Origin: Lentisphaeria bacterium
GTDB taxonomy: Bacteria; Verrucomicrobiota; Lentisphaeria; Oligosphaerales; Oligosphaeraceae
DNA: 5,707 nucleotides
Direction: 5' to 3'
Assembly: GCA_016302725.1 (NCBI GenBank)
Contig: JAEDNB010000137.1
Coordinates: 1 to 5,707, forward strand
Position 1 is the first letter of the stretch; each line of letters opens with the position of its first letter. Positions 1-5,707 of this stretch are shown here, in pieces. The position numbers and the translations under genes were made by a program. The notes beneath the pieces are model-generated. The model had not been told where the DNA came from. It saw only the letters and a program-made list of their open reading frames with translations, and made no database searches.

Positions 1-586
1 CCCGTTTCAGGAGTTCCATGAATTCGTTTCGGGTGGCCTGGGAATTTCGGAAGGAGCCCAGGACGGCGCTGGTGACCATAAGGGAATTTTGCTTTTGCAC
101 TCCCCGCATCATCATGCAGAGGTGGTGGCATTCCATGACGACCCCCACCCCCTGTGCGTCAATCTTGTCCCGCACATAGTTGGCGATTTGCTGGGTAAGC
201 CTTTCCTGGAGTTGGAGCCTTCGGGCAAAGCAGTCCACGATCCGGGCCAATTTGGAGACCCCGTAGACCTTGCCCCGGGGGATATATCCGATATGGCATT
301 TTCCGTAGAAGGGGAGGAGATGGTGTTCGCAGAGGGAATAGACCTCGATGTCCTTCACCACAACCATATGGTTGCATTCCTCGTTGAAGAGGGCGTCCCC
401 CACGATGTCGTCGGGGTTTTGGGAATTTCCCTGGAGCAGGAACTGGAAGGCCTTCTGTACCCGTTCCGGGGTTTTCAAAAGGCCTTCCCGGGAGGGGTCC
501 TCTCCCATCAGGCGGAGAATCTCCCGCACATGTCCGGCGATGGCGTCGCCGGGCGCCTCCTCCCTTGGCTGGCTGCAGTCGTTCAT
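1..586 (-). CDS. folE: GTP cyclohydrolase I, nearly complete (3' end off the window)
   Basis: Cytosolic enzyme converting GTP to 7,8-dihydroneopterin triphosphate plus formate, the first step of folate synthesis and also of queuosine and biopterin routes; the sequence does not say which is served here. My translation from the ATG at 586 gives 195 codons with no stop before the window edge. The zinc and catalytic residues of the family are present: Cys86, His88 and His89 in SLCEHH, and His155 and Cys157 in ECHHLCMMMRG, matching E. coli Cys110, His112, His113, His179 and Cys181. The N-terminal part contains the typical DPSREGLLKTPERV block (about 30-43). The family ends shortly after the TRNEFMELLKR segment (185-195), so only a few codons should be missing. 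This is the type IA, zinc-dependent form. The start follows the secA stop by 37 bases, consistent with the same transcript, but no Shine-Dalgarno sequence precedes it; an in-frame CTG lies three codons upstream and is unlikely to be the start. Confidence 0.96.
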   Translation of the reverse strand, partial: MNDCSQPREEAPGDAIAGHVREILRLMGEDPSREGLLKTPERVQKAFQFLLQGNSQNPDDIVGDALFNEECNHMVVVKDIEVYSLCEHHLLPFYGKCHIGYIPRGKVYGVSKLARIVDCFARRLQLQERLTQQIANYVRDKIDAQGVGVVMECHHLCMMMRGVQKQNSLMVTSAVLGSFRNSQATRNEFMELLKR

Positions 587-623
587 GGAATTCAGGGGTA
601 GTGTGGTGGTGGTGGGCGTGGGG
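587..623 (-). other. C-rich secA-folE spacer without ribosome binding site
   Basis: The 37 bases between the secA stop and the folE ATG are almost free of G on the coding strand (hand count 22 C, 2 G). They include three consecutive ACC triplets (605-613) inside a C/A-rich tract at 602-623. There is no purine-rich Shine-Dalgarno sequence before the ATG, no T-run after a hairpin and no recognisable promoter. Translation of folE may depend on ribosomes finishing secA, or on an unstructured leader; that is inference. Confidence 0.6.
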
Positions 624-3600
624 TTATTCGAAGCGGCCGCAGCAGGCCTTGTATTTCTTGCCCGAGCCGCAGGGGCACGGGTCGTTCCGTCCAATCTTCG
701 GCTGTTGGCGGCGGACGGTGACGGGCTGGGCGGGCCTGGCGGCGGCGCCATCCCCCTCGAATTGTCCCAGGCTCTGGTGGAGGGCTTGCGTGCGTGTGGC
801 GCCATTGGGCAGCCGTCCCCTGTCCCGTGCGGTGGGTTGGCGTGTGCCATCGGGGGATTCCAGCTGCTTCTGTGGGGCCTCCGTTGTATTTCTGCGTGCC
901 TTTTCCTGTTCAGGAGTCTGGCGAAGGAGGCGGTAGCGGAAGATGTCGGTGCAGACGGCGTCCTTGATTCCGCCCAGGAGATTGGAGTAGAGCCGGAAGG
1001 CCTCCTGCTTGTATTCCACGAGGGGGTCTTTCTGGCCGTAGGTGCGCAACTGCACGCTTTGGCGGAGGTCGTCCATGTCGTAGAGATGGACCTGGTAGAG
1101 ATTGTCCAGGGAGTTGAGCATGATGTAGCGTTCCAGCCACCGGCTTGCCTCGGGTCCCTCCAGGTTTTCCTTCAGTGCATAGACCTGGTCGATGCAGGCC
1201 ATGATGGCGTCAATCAGCGTCTCGTTGTCCTTTTGGTTCTCCGGCTTTTCGAAGAGGTCCTTGGGGAAGGAGAAGGGGATGGTGCGGGCGAGCCACTCCT
1301 GGAGTTCCGTGGTGTCCAGGGGGGCGTTCCGGCTGCGGGCCTCGAAGGCGGCGTCCACCCGTTCTCCCACGGCGGTGCGGATGAATTCCATGAGGAGCTT
1401 CCGGGAGTCTTCCGTGGTGAGGATATCGTGGCGGAGGCTGTAGATGGCGGCGCGCTGCTTGTTCATCACATCATCGTATTCCAGGGTGCGTTTACGCACG
1501 CTGAAATGCTGTTGTTCCACACGTTTCTGGGCGCGTTCCACGGCCCGGCTCAACCAGGGATGGGACAACTCCTCCCCTTCCTTCATGCCCATGCGCTCCA
1601 TGATGCCCGCGATGCGGTCGGAGCCGAAGAGTCGCATTAGGTTGTCCTCCAGGGAGACGTAGAAGATGCTGGAGCCGGGGTCGCCCTGGCGGGAGCAGCG
1701 TCCCCGCAGCTGGAGGTCGATGCGCCGTGCGTCATGGCGTTCGGAGCCGATGACATGGAGTCCGCCCAGTTCCCGCACTCCCGGGCCCAGCTTGATGTCG
1801 GTTCCGCGTCCTGCCATGTTGGTGGCGATGGTGACCGCGCCCCTCTGGCCTGCCCGTGCCACAATCTCCGCCTCGCTCTGGTGTTGTTTGGCGTTGAGCA
1901 CATTGTGGATGATGCGTTCCCTTGACAGCAGGCGGGAGAGCAGTTCGGAGACCTCCACGGAGATGGTGCCCACCAGGACCGGCTGACCCCGGCGGTTGCG
2001 CTCCACAATCTCCTGGATGATGGCCTTGTATTTCTCCCTCTGGGTCTTGAAGATCCGGTCGTTTTCGTCAATGCGTTGGCAGGGGCGGTTGGTGGGGATG
2101 GTGACCACGTCCAGGCCATAGATGGACTTGAATTCGGTGGCCTCTGTGGCGGCGGTGCCCGTCATTCCCGCCAGTTTGCTGTACATCCGGAAGTAGTTTT
2201 GGATGGTGATGGAGGCCAGGGTCTGGGTTTCCCGTTCGATTTGCACATTTTCCTTGGCTTCCAGGGCCTGGTGGAGTCCTTCGGAGAAGCGCCTGCCGGG
2301 CTGGGGGCGTCCGGTGAATTCGTCCACGATGATGACCTTGTTGTCCTGTACGACGTATTGGACATCCTTTTCGAAGAGGCAGTATGCCCGGAGGAGCTGG
2401 GAGATGTTGTGGAGCATCTCGGACTTTTTGTCGTATTCCAGCTGGATGGCCTTGCGGCGTTCCATCTTTTCCTCGGGGGAGAGGCTGGCGTTGGCGTCCA
2501 GGTCGCTGAAGAGGGTAGGCAGGTCGGGGATGACGAAGGCCTGGGGGTCGGAGGGCATGAGCTGTCGGCGTCCCTTTTCGGAGAGTTCCGACTCCCCTCC
2601 TCGTTCGTCCACGGTGAAATAGAGCTCCTGCTTGATTTCCTGGAGCAGCCCGCGGTTCACGTCGGAGTGCCACTCTGCATCCACCCGTTCCAGCCCCTTT
2701 CGGACGGCCGGGTCCTCCATGAAGCGTCGCAGGAGCTTGTGCCGGGGCATGCCAATCTGGACCTTGGCCAGCAGGTGGTAGGCCTCCTCCTTCTGCTGGG
2801 AGGTGGCGTCTGGCTTGTCCAGGAGTGCCTTCGCCTCCTGGAGCAGGCCCGCCATCAGTTTGTATTGGAGGGAGTAGAGGGCCTCCACCTGGGGTTTCAC
2901 CACGTCATACATATGGGTGGAGACCTTGGCGGGGCCGGCGATGATGAGGGGGGTGCGTGCCTCGTCGATGAGGATGGAGTCAATCTCGTCCACGATGGCG
3001 TAGAAATAGTCCCGCTGGACCAGTTCCTCCCGGGAGTGTGCCATGCCCATGTCCCGGAGATAGTCGAAGCCGAACTCGGAGTTGGTGCCGTAGGTGATGT
3101 CGCAGGCGTATTGTTCCCTCCGCACCTGGGGGGGCTGGTTGTTCTGGATGCAGCCCACCGTGAGCCCCAGCCACTTGTAGAGGTGCCCCATCCAGTCGGA
3201 GTCGCGCTTGGCCAGGTAGTCGTTGACGGTCACCAGCTGGACATTGTGGCCGGTGAGGGCGTTGAGGTAGAGGGGCATGGTGGCCACCAGGGTCTTTCCC
3301 TCGCCGGTGGCCATTTCGGCAATCTTGGACTGGTGGAGGACGATGCCGCCCATGATCTGGACATCGAAGGGGACCATGTCCCATTCCAGGAGGTGTCCGG
3401 TGACCTCCACGAAATGCTCCTCCTGCTTGGTGGATTCCTTCAGGCGCCGGCAGGCGTCCTTGACCACGCCGTAGGCCTCGCAGAGGATGTCGTCGGTGGT
3501 CTCCCCGTTTTTCAGGCGTTCCTTGAACTCCTGGGTTTTGGCCTGGAGCTCCTGGTCCGTCAGGGCGCGGTATTCCTCCGCCCTCTGGTTCACCTGGTGG

Positions 3601-3677
3601 ACCAGGGGCCAGAGTTTGTTGACCACGCGCTTGTTGCGGCTGCTGAAGAGCTTTTTGATAATCCAGTCGAGAAGCAT
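624..3677 (-). CDS. secA: Protein translocase subunit SecA
   Basis: Peripheral membrane ATPase that drives unfolded preproteins through SecYEG. The 1017-residue protein has the expected order of parts: N-terminal helix and first nucleotide-binding domain with Walker A MATGEGKT (122-129), the VTVNDYLAKRD block (149-158), TYGTNSEFGFDYLRD (195-209), Walker B/DEAD-equivalent VDEIDSILIDEART (229-242); preprotein cross-linking region; VDEFTGR (451-457); MTGTA (505-509); second motor domain with TNMAGRGTDI (619-628) and QLRGRCSRQGD (656-666); helical scaffold/wing region; a variable charged linker (about 917-995); and a C-terminal zinc-binding SecC motif with Cys1001, Cys1003, Cys1012 and Cys1013. 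It is about 100 residues longer than E. coli SecA, mainly through an insertion around 255-430, as known from PVC and Bacteroidetes proteins. The ATG at 3677 is the only usable start: the frame upstream contains no ATG, GTG or TTG back to the pyrE stop. No Shine-Dalgarno sequence is present. All motifs needed for ATPase activity look intact. Confidence 0.99.
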   Translation of the reverse strand: MLLDWIIKKLFSSRNKRVVNKLWPLVHQVNQRAEEYRALTDQELQAKTQEFKERLKNGETTDDILCEAYGVVKDACRRLKESTKQEEHFVEVTGHLLEWDMVPFDVQIMGGIVLHQSKIAEMATGEGKTLVATMPLYLNALTGHNVQLVTVNDYLAKRDSDWMGHLYKWLGLTVGCIQNNQPPQVRREQYACDITYGTNSEFGFDYLRDMGMAHSREELVQRDYFYAIVDEIDSILIDEARTPLIIAGPAKVSTHMYDVVKPQVEALYSLQYKLMAGLLQEAKALLDKPDATSQQKEEAYHLLAKVQIGMPRHKLLRRFMEDPAVRKGLERVDAEWHSDVNRGLLQEIKQELYFTVDERGGESELSEKGRRQLMPSDPQAFVIPDLPTLFSDLDANASLSPEEKMERRKAIQLEYDKKSEMLHNISQLLRAYCLFEKDVQYVVQDNKVIIVDEFTGRPQPGRRFSEGLHQALEAKENVQIERETQTLASITIQNYFRMYSKLAGMTGTAATEATEFKSIYGLDVVTIPTNRPCQRIDENDRIFKTQREKYKAIIQEIVERNRRGQPVLVGTISVEVSELLSRLLSRERIIHNVLNAKQHQSEAEIVARAGQRGAVTIATNMAGRGTDIKLGPGVRELGGLHVIGSERHDARRIDLQLRGRCSRQGDPGSSIFYVSLEDNLMRLFGSDRIAGIMERMGMKEGEELSHPWLSRAVERAQKRVEQQHFSVRKRTLEYDDVMNKQRAAIYSLRHDILTTEDSRKLLMEFIRTAVGERVDAAFEARSRNAPLDTTELQEWLARTIPFSFPKDLFEKPENQKDNETLIDAIMACIDQVYALKENLEGPEASRWLERYIMLNSLDNLYQVHLYDMDDLRQSVQLRTYGQKDPLVEYKQEAFRLYSNLLGGIKDAVCTDIFRYRLLRQTPEQEKARRNTTEAPQKQLESPDGTRQPTARDRGRLPNGATRTQALHQSLGQFEGDGAAARPAQPVTVRRQQPKIGRNDPCPCGSGKKYKACCGRFE
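639..677 (-). other. SecC-type zinc-binding tail of SecA
   Basis: Residues 1001-1013 of SecA carry the CxC-x8-CC zinc ligand pattern, preceded by GRNDPCPCGSGKKYK. In E. coli the last pair is Cys-His; here it is Cys-Cys, a variant also used by many bacteria. In SecA proteins this tail binds SecB, ribosomes or phospholipid. Whether SecB exists in this organism cannot be judged from the window. Confidence 0.9.
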
Positions 3678-3761
3678 CTTGGGAGGGGGGGGGAAGGGAG
3701 GCGAAAGGGAGGGGCGGGCCGGGCGGGGTCGCCCCGTGGCGAGGGGGTTTCCGTGGTGGGG
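3678..3761 (-). other. C-rich secA leader; G-tract array on the opposite strand
   Basis: The 84 bases between the pyrE stop and the secA ATG are strongly skewed (hand count on the coding strand 52 C, 14 G). The plus (template) strand has a run of nine G at 3685-3693 and further G3-G4 tracts at 3681-3683, 3696-3698, 3707-3709, 3711-3714, 3716-3718, 3721-3723 and 3725-3728, which fits the G-quadruplex pattern; the transcript would carry the C-rich complement. A small perfect hairpin (five base pairs, three-base loop) sits at 3724-3736 but is not followed by a T-run, so it is not a convincing terminator. There is no Shine-Dalgarno sequence, no start codon that could open a SecM-like leader peptide, and no clear -10/-35 promoter. 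The spacer is open in the reading frame shared by pyrE and secA. Confidence 0.65.
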
Positions 3762-4331
3762 TTATTTGGAACCGGGATGGACCAGGGGTTTGCCCTGGGC
3801 GCAGATGGGGCATTCGGCGGGGTTGAAGGTCTTCAGGTTGAGGCGCACCAGGCTGCGGAAGGGGAGGCCGAAATCCACGTCCCCGGCGCTGCGGTCCACC
3901 ATGACGGTCACCCCCACCGGGATGGCGCCATAGGAACGGGCCAGGTCAATGGTCTGCTGCACGCGCCCGCCCTTGGTGACCACATCCTCGGCGATGAGCA
4001 CCCGTTCCCCGGGCTTCAGGGAGAAGCCCCGTCGGAGAATCAGGTTGGACTGTTCGTCCTTTTCGGCGAAGATGGCCCGGGTCTGGAGGGCCTTTGCCAC
4101 CTCCTGCCCCACCACAATGCCGCCGATGGCGGGGGAAAGCACCACGTCAATGGTCTCCCCTGCCCAGGGCTTGGCCATCTCCGCGCAGAGCTTGCTGGCG
4201 ATGTCCGCGTACTGGAGAAGGAGGGCGGCCTGGAAATACTGGTCGCTGTGCAGGCCGCTGCGGAGGAGGAAATGGCCGTCGAGCAACGCGCCTGTCTCGG
4301 ACATGTACTTCAGGATTTCGTTTTCGTTCAT
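3762..4331 (-). CDS. pyrE: Orotate phosphoribosyltransferase
   Basis: Cytosolic homodimeric enzyme joining orotate to PRPP to give orotidine 5'-monophosphate, the fifth step of de novo pyrimidine synthesis. The 189-residue length fits the family. Visible landmarks are the N-terminal GALLDGHFLLRSGLHSDQYF (14-33), the LSPAIGGIVVGQEVA segment (66-79), the flexible-loop region FAEKD...LRRGF (88-103), and the PRPP-binding motif VLIAEDVVTKGGR (111-123) with the acidic pair Glu115-Asp116. The C-terminus carries CPICAQG (174-180) followed by the KPLVHPGSK end, as seen in the OPRT subgroup of Geobacter-like and other non-enteric bacteria. The PRPP loop reads TKGG where TTGG or TAGT is more usual. The ATG at 4331 is used; Met10 is a possible alternative, and neither has a Shine-Dalgarno sequence. 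It is separated from the amidase by 65 bases and shares its reading frame with secA downstream. Confidence 0.96.
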   Translation of the reverse strand: MNENEILKYMSETGALLDGHFLLRSGLHSDQYFQAALLLQYADIASKLCAEMAKPWAGETIDVVLSPAIGGIVVGQEVAKALQTRAIFAEKDEQSNLILRRGFSLKPGERVLIAEDVVTKGGRVQQTIDLARSYGAIPVGVTVMVDRSAGDVDFGLPFRSLVRLNLKTFNPAECPICAQGKPLVHPGSK

Positions 4332-4396
4332 GGCTGTCTGGGGTTCTTGGAAAAGTTCGGGATGGGGAAAAAGTGTGGGGTGCCTTGGCAGGGGGC
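4332..4396 (-). other. Amidase-pyrE spacer
   Basis: The 65 bases are C-rich on the coding strand (hand count 31 C, 8 G) and contain a TTTTT run at about 4368-4372. I see no Shine-Dalgarno sequence in front of pyrE and no convincing promoter. The right end joins an inverted repeat that covers the amidase stop codon. Confidence 0.55.
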
Positions 4397-4413
4397 CTAT
4401 TTCAAGGCCTGCC
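4387..4413 (-). terminator. Possible weak hairpin over the amidase stop codon
   Basis: On the coding strand GGCAGG (4413-4408) can pair with CCTGCC (4392-4387), and an inner CCT/AGG pairing closes a six-base loop with a three-base bulge at 4393-4395. A partly competing pairing joins GCCTTG and CAAGGC (4382-4387 with 4403-4408). A run of five T follows only about 14 bases after the stem, farther than in a normal intrinsic terminator. It could attenuate transcription, protect an mRNA end, or be chance in GC-rich DNA. Confidence 0.2.
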
Positions 4414-5425
4414 TCAGTTTGTCGATGGAGTCGCAGAGGGCGACCGCCAGCTTGTCCTGGTAGTCGGGCTTCAGGAGCTTTGCCCGTTCCTGGTCATTGG
4501 TGAGGTAGCCCAGTTCCACCAGCATGGCGGGCGCCGGGCTGTCGATGACCACCTTGAATTGCTTTCGCCGGACGCCCCTGTCCTGGGCGTCGCCGGCGGC
4601 CTTCAGGAGGGCCCGCTGGGTGTAATAGGCCCAGAGGGCGCTGGTGCGCTGGAAGGGGGTGGCGGCCCCGTCCTTTCCCAGGGTGGTGGTGCCCACGGAG
4701 GGCACCCCCGGGGGATTGGCCACGTAGACCTCGATGCCGCTCACTTTCTTGTCCTCCAGGGCATTGCAGTGGATGGACAGGAAGAGGTCCGCCTTCTTCT
4801 CCCGGACGGTGTTGCACCGGGCGTCCAGGGTGAGGGTGGTGTCCTCGGTGCGGGTCATGGTGACGGTGTATCCCCGTTTCCGCAGGATGGAGGCCACCTT
4901 TCTCGCCATGGCCAGGTTCAGGTCCTTCTCCAGGATTTTTCCGCTGGCGGCCCCCTGGTCCTTCCCCCCGTGGCCCGCATCCACCACGATGTGCTGGATT
5001 TTCCGTCTGGGCAGGGTGGAGGTCTGGAGGATGGGCTCCAGGAATTCGGTGTAGTCGGTCTTTTCCAGGAGGAAGAGCCCCTTCTGGTATTCCACGGGGA
5101 AGCTGAGGCTGGCCTGGGTGCCGTTCAACTGGAAGAAGGGTTCCTTCACCGTGAAGACGATGGTCTCCTTCCGGGGTGTCAGCAGCGTGAGAATCCGGGT
5201 CTTCCCCTTTTGCTGGGCGTAGGTGCGAAAGCCATACCGGGCGGCCACGTCCTTCAGGAAGACATATTTCCGCTTGTTGACCGTCATCTCCCGGAGGGGC
5301 TTGGGGGGGGCGGGCTTCAGGCTCCCCTTTTCCCCCTGGGGCGCCCCCTGGCAAAGGAACGCCACGGGGGCGGCCAATGCCAGGAGGAGCAGGACGGCAA
5401 GGCGGAGGGCGGAGGGCAGTCTCAT
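4397..5425 (-). CDS. Exported N-acetylmuramoyl-L-alanine amidase (Amidase_3, zinc)
   Basis: Cell-wall hydrolase cutting the amide bond between N-acetylmuramic acid and the stem peptide, acting outside the cytoplasmic membrane in cell separation or peptidoglycan turnover. The 342 residues start with a signal peptide (basic MRLPSALR, then a leucine/alanine-rich core to about residue 24). The FLCQ sequence lacks a small residue before Cys25, so a lipoprotein is unlikely. A proline/lysine-rich linker follows, then a roughly 90-residue domain (about 48-138) that resembles the copper amine oxidase-like N-terminal domain attached to some amidases; this is a resemblance only. The catalytic domain (145-340) has the zinc ligands and catalytic Glu of the family: His152 in VVDAGHGGKD, Glu166 in EKDLNL, His219 in SIHCNA and Glu304 in LVELGYLTN. 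The ATG overlaps the clpX stop as ATGA, with an AGGAG Shine-Dalgarno sequence nine bases upstream inside clpX, so translational coupling is likely. The substrate specificity and division role are not shown by sequence. Confidence 0.93.
   Translation of the reverse strand: MRLPSALRLAVLLLLALAAPVAFLCQGAPQGEKGSLKPAPPKPLREMTVNKRKYVFLKDVAARYGFRTYAQQKGKTRILTLLTPRKETIVFTVKEPFFQLNGTQASLSFPVEYQKGLFLLEKTDYTEFLEPILQTSTLPRRKIQHIVVDAGHGGKDQGAASGKILEKDLNLAMARKVASILRKRGYTVTMTRTEDTTLTLDARCNTVREKKADLFLSIHCNALEDKKVSGIEVYVANPPGVPSVGTTTLGKDGAATPFQRTSALWAYYTQRALLKAAGDAQDRGVRRKQFKVVIDSPAPAMLVELGYLTNDQERAKLLKPDYQDKLAVALCDSIDKLRQALK
5422..5425 (-). other. ATGA stop-start overlap of clpX and amidase
   Basis: The TGA of clpX (5424-5422) shares bases with the ATG of the amidase (5425-5423). 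This arrangement is typical of translational coupling within one mRNA. Confidence 0.9.
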
Positions 5426-5707
5426 TGCTTCCGGCTCCTGGTGGCCTTGGAAAACTCCAAGGCAGGCGGACGCTCGCCCCGGATCACCGCGCCGTCAATG
5501 CGGCACTTGCCCACCTCCTTGCCCTGGCTGCGGGGAAGGTCGAACATGATGTCCAGCATCCGCTTCTCCATGATGGCCCGCAGCCCCCGCGCCCCTGTCC
5601 CCTTGGCGGCGGCAATGGCGGCCACGGCCTCCAGGGCGTCCTGGGTGAAGGTCAGTTCCACGCCGGAGAGGCGCATGAGTTCCTGGTATTGGCGGACCAG
5701 GGAGTTC
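5422..5707 (-). CDS. clpX: ATP-dependent Clp protease ATP-binding subunit ClpX, C-terminal 94 residues
   Basis: AAA+ unfoldase that recognises tagged or damaged proteins and feeds them into ClpP. Only the C-terminal part is inside the window; the frame is open to the right edge, so the start, zinc-binding domain, Walker motifs and ClpP-binding loop lie outside. The visible part begins with NSLVRQYQEL, matching the (K)NALVKQYQKL segment of ClpX, continues with GVELTFTQDALEAVAAIAA, and has the sensor-2 motif TGARGLRAIMEK with its conserved Arg, followed by MLDIMFDLP. These are diagnostic of ClpX rather than HslU. The protein ends in a short basic tail (KATRSRKQ). It overlaps the amidase gene by four bases; clpP would be expected upstream, beyond the right edge, but this cannot be seen. 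Confidence 0.93.
   Translation of the reverse strand, partial: NSLVRQYQELMRLSGVELTFTQDALEAVAAIAAAKGTGARGLRAIMEKRMLDIMFDLPRSQGKEVGKCRIDGAVIRGERPPALEFSKATRSRKQ
5435..5439 (-). promoter_or_regulatory. Shine-Dalgarno sequence of the amidase
   Basis: AGGAG on the minus strand, nine bases before the amidase ATG and inside the last codons of clpX. It is the only clear Shine-Dalgarno sequence at the four starts visible in the window and supports the chosen amidase start. Confidence 0.75.

Noticed and set aside
89..601. Plus-strand open frame of 170 codons
   Set aside because: It is the codon-register complement of folE, which has all its zinc and catalytic residues on the minus strand.
602..623. 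Microsatellite or short tandem repeat of ACC before folE
   Set aside because: Only three exact copies in a C-rich tract; too short to call a repeat locus.
348..1640. Plus-strand open frame of 430 codons opposite the 3' half of secA
   Set aside because: Same register effect; its stop is the complement of a single CTA Leu codon of secA. Its early part also crosses folE.
3724..3736. Intrinsic terminator between pyrE and secA
   Set aside because: The hairpin is only five base pairs and is followed by C-rich sequence, not a T-run.
3678..3761. SecM-like arrest peptide upstream of secA
   Set aside because: The coding strand of the spacer has no ATG, GTG, TTG or CTG, so no leader peptide can start there.
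2076..4463. Very long plus-strand open frame (795 codons) opposite secA and pyrE
   Set aside because: It is in exact codon register with secA and pyrE (all start at positions divisible by three), so its lack of stops only reflects the absence of TTA, CTA and TCA codons in GC-rich sense genes. The protein has no recognisable motif.
5422..5676. Separate 84-residue gene starting at the internal ATG near 5676
   Set aside because: The frame continues upstream to the window edge with ClpX sequence, so this Met is internal to clpX.

Overview
The window is a GC-rich, densely packed bacterial housekeeping segment with every supported gene on the minus strand. In order of transcription (right to left) it holds the 3' end of clpX (ATP-dependent unfoldase of ClpXP), an exported zinc N-acetylmuramoyl-L-alanine amidase, pyrE (orotate phosphoribosyltransferase), secA (preprotein translocase motor ATPase) and folE (GTP cyclohydrolase I, cut by the left edge very close to its C-terminus). 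No RNA gene, mobile element, CRISPR array, attachment site or replication origin was seen, and no stretch over 100 bases lacks a gene.

The organism is most likely a member of the Planctomycetes-Verrucomicrobia-Chlamydiae group or a neighbour such as Lentisphaerota. This rests on the long SecA (1017 residues against about 900 in E. coli) with a large insertion after the DEAR motif, as in PVC and Bacteroidetes SecA, and on the RGRC(S)RQGD form of the last helicase motif, which resembles Chlamydia/Verrucomicrobia proteins. This is memory-based inference, not a search result.

Layout: clpX end 5422-5707; amidase 4397-5425, overlapping clpX by four bases (ATGA); 65-base gap; pyrE 3762-4331; 84-base gap, very C-rich on the coding strand; secA 624-3677; 37-base gap; folE 1-586. 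All gaps are short, none holds a convincing intrinsic terminator or promoter, so a single polycistronic unit is plausible. The genes do not form one pathway: they cover protein quality control, peptidoglycan hydrolysis, pyrimidine synthesis, protein export and pterin/folate (or queuosine) synthesis. The only mechanistic link visible is that the amidase has a signal peptide and so would be a client of the Sec machinery.

I did not find a new biological system. The features most worth a second look are the C-rich leaders of pyrE, secA and folE, which lack a Shine-Dalgarno sequence although the amidase has a good one, the G-tract array on the template strand just before secA, and the coupling of clpX to a cell-wall amidase.
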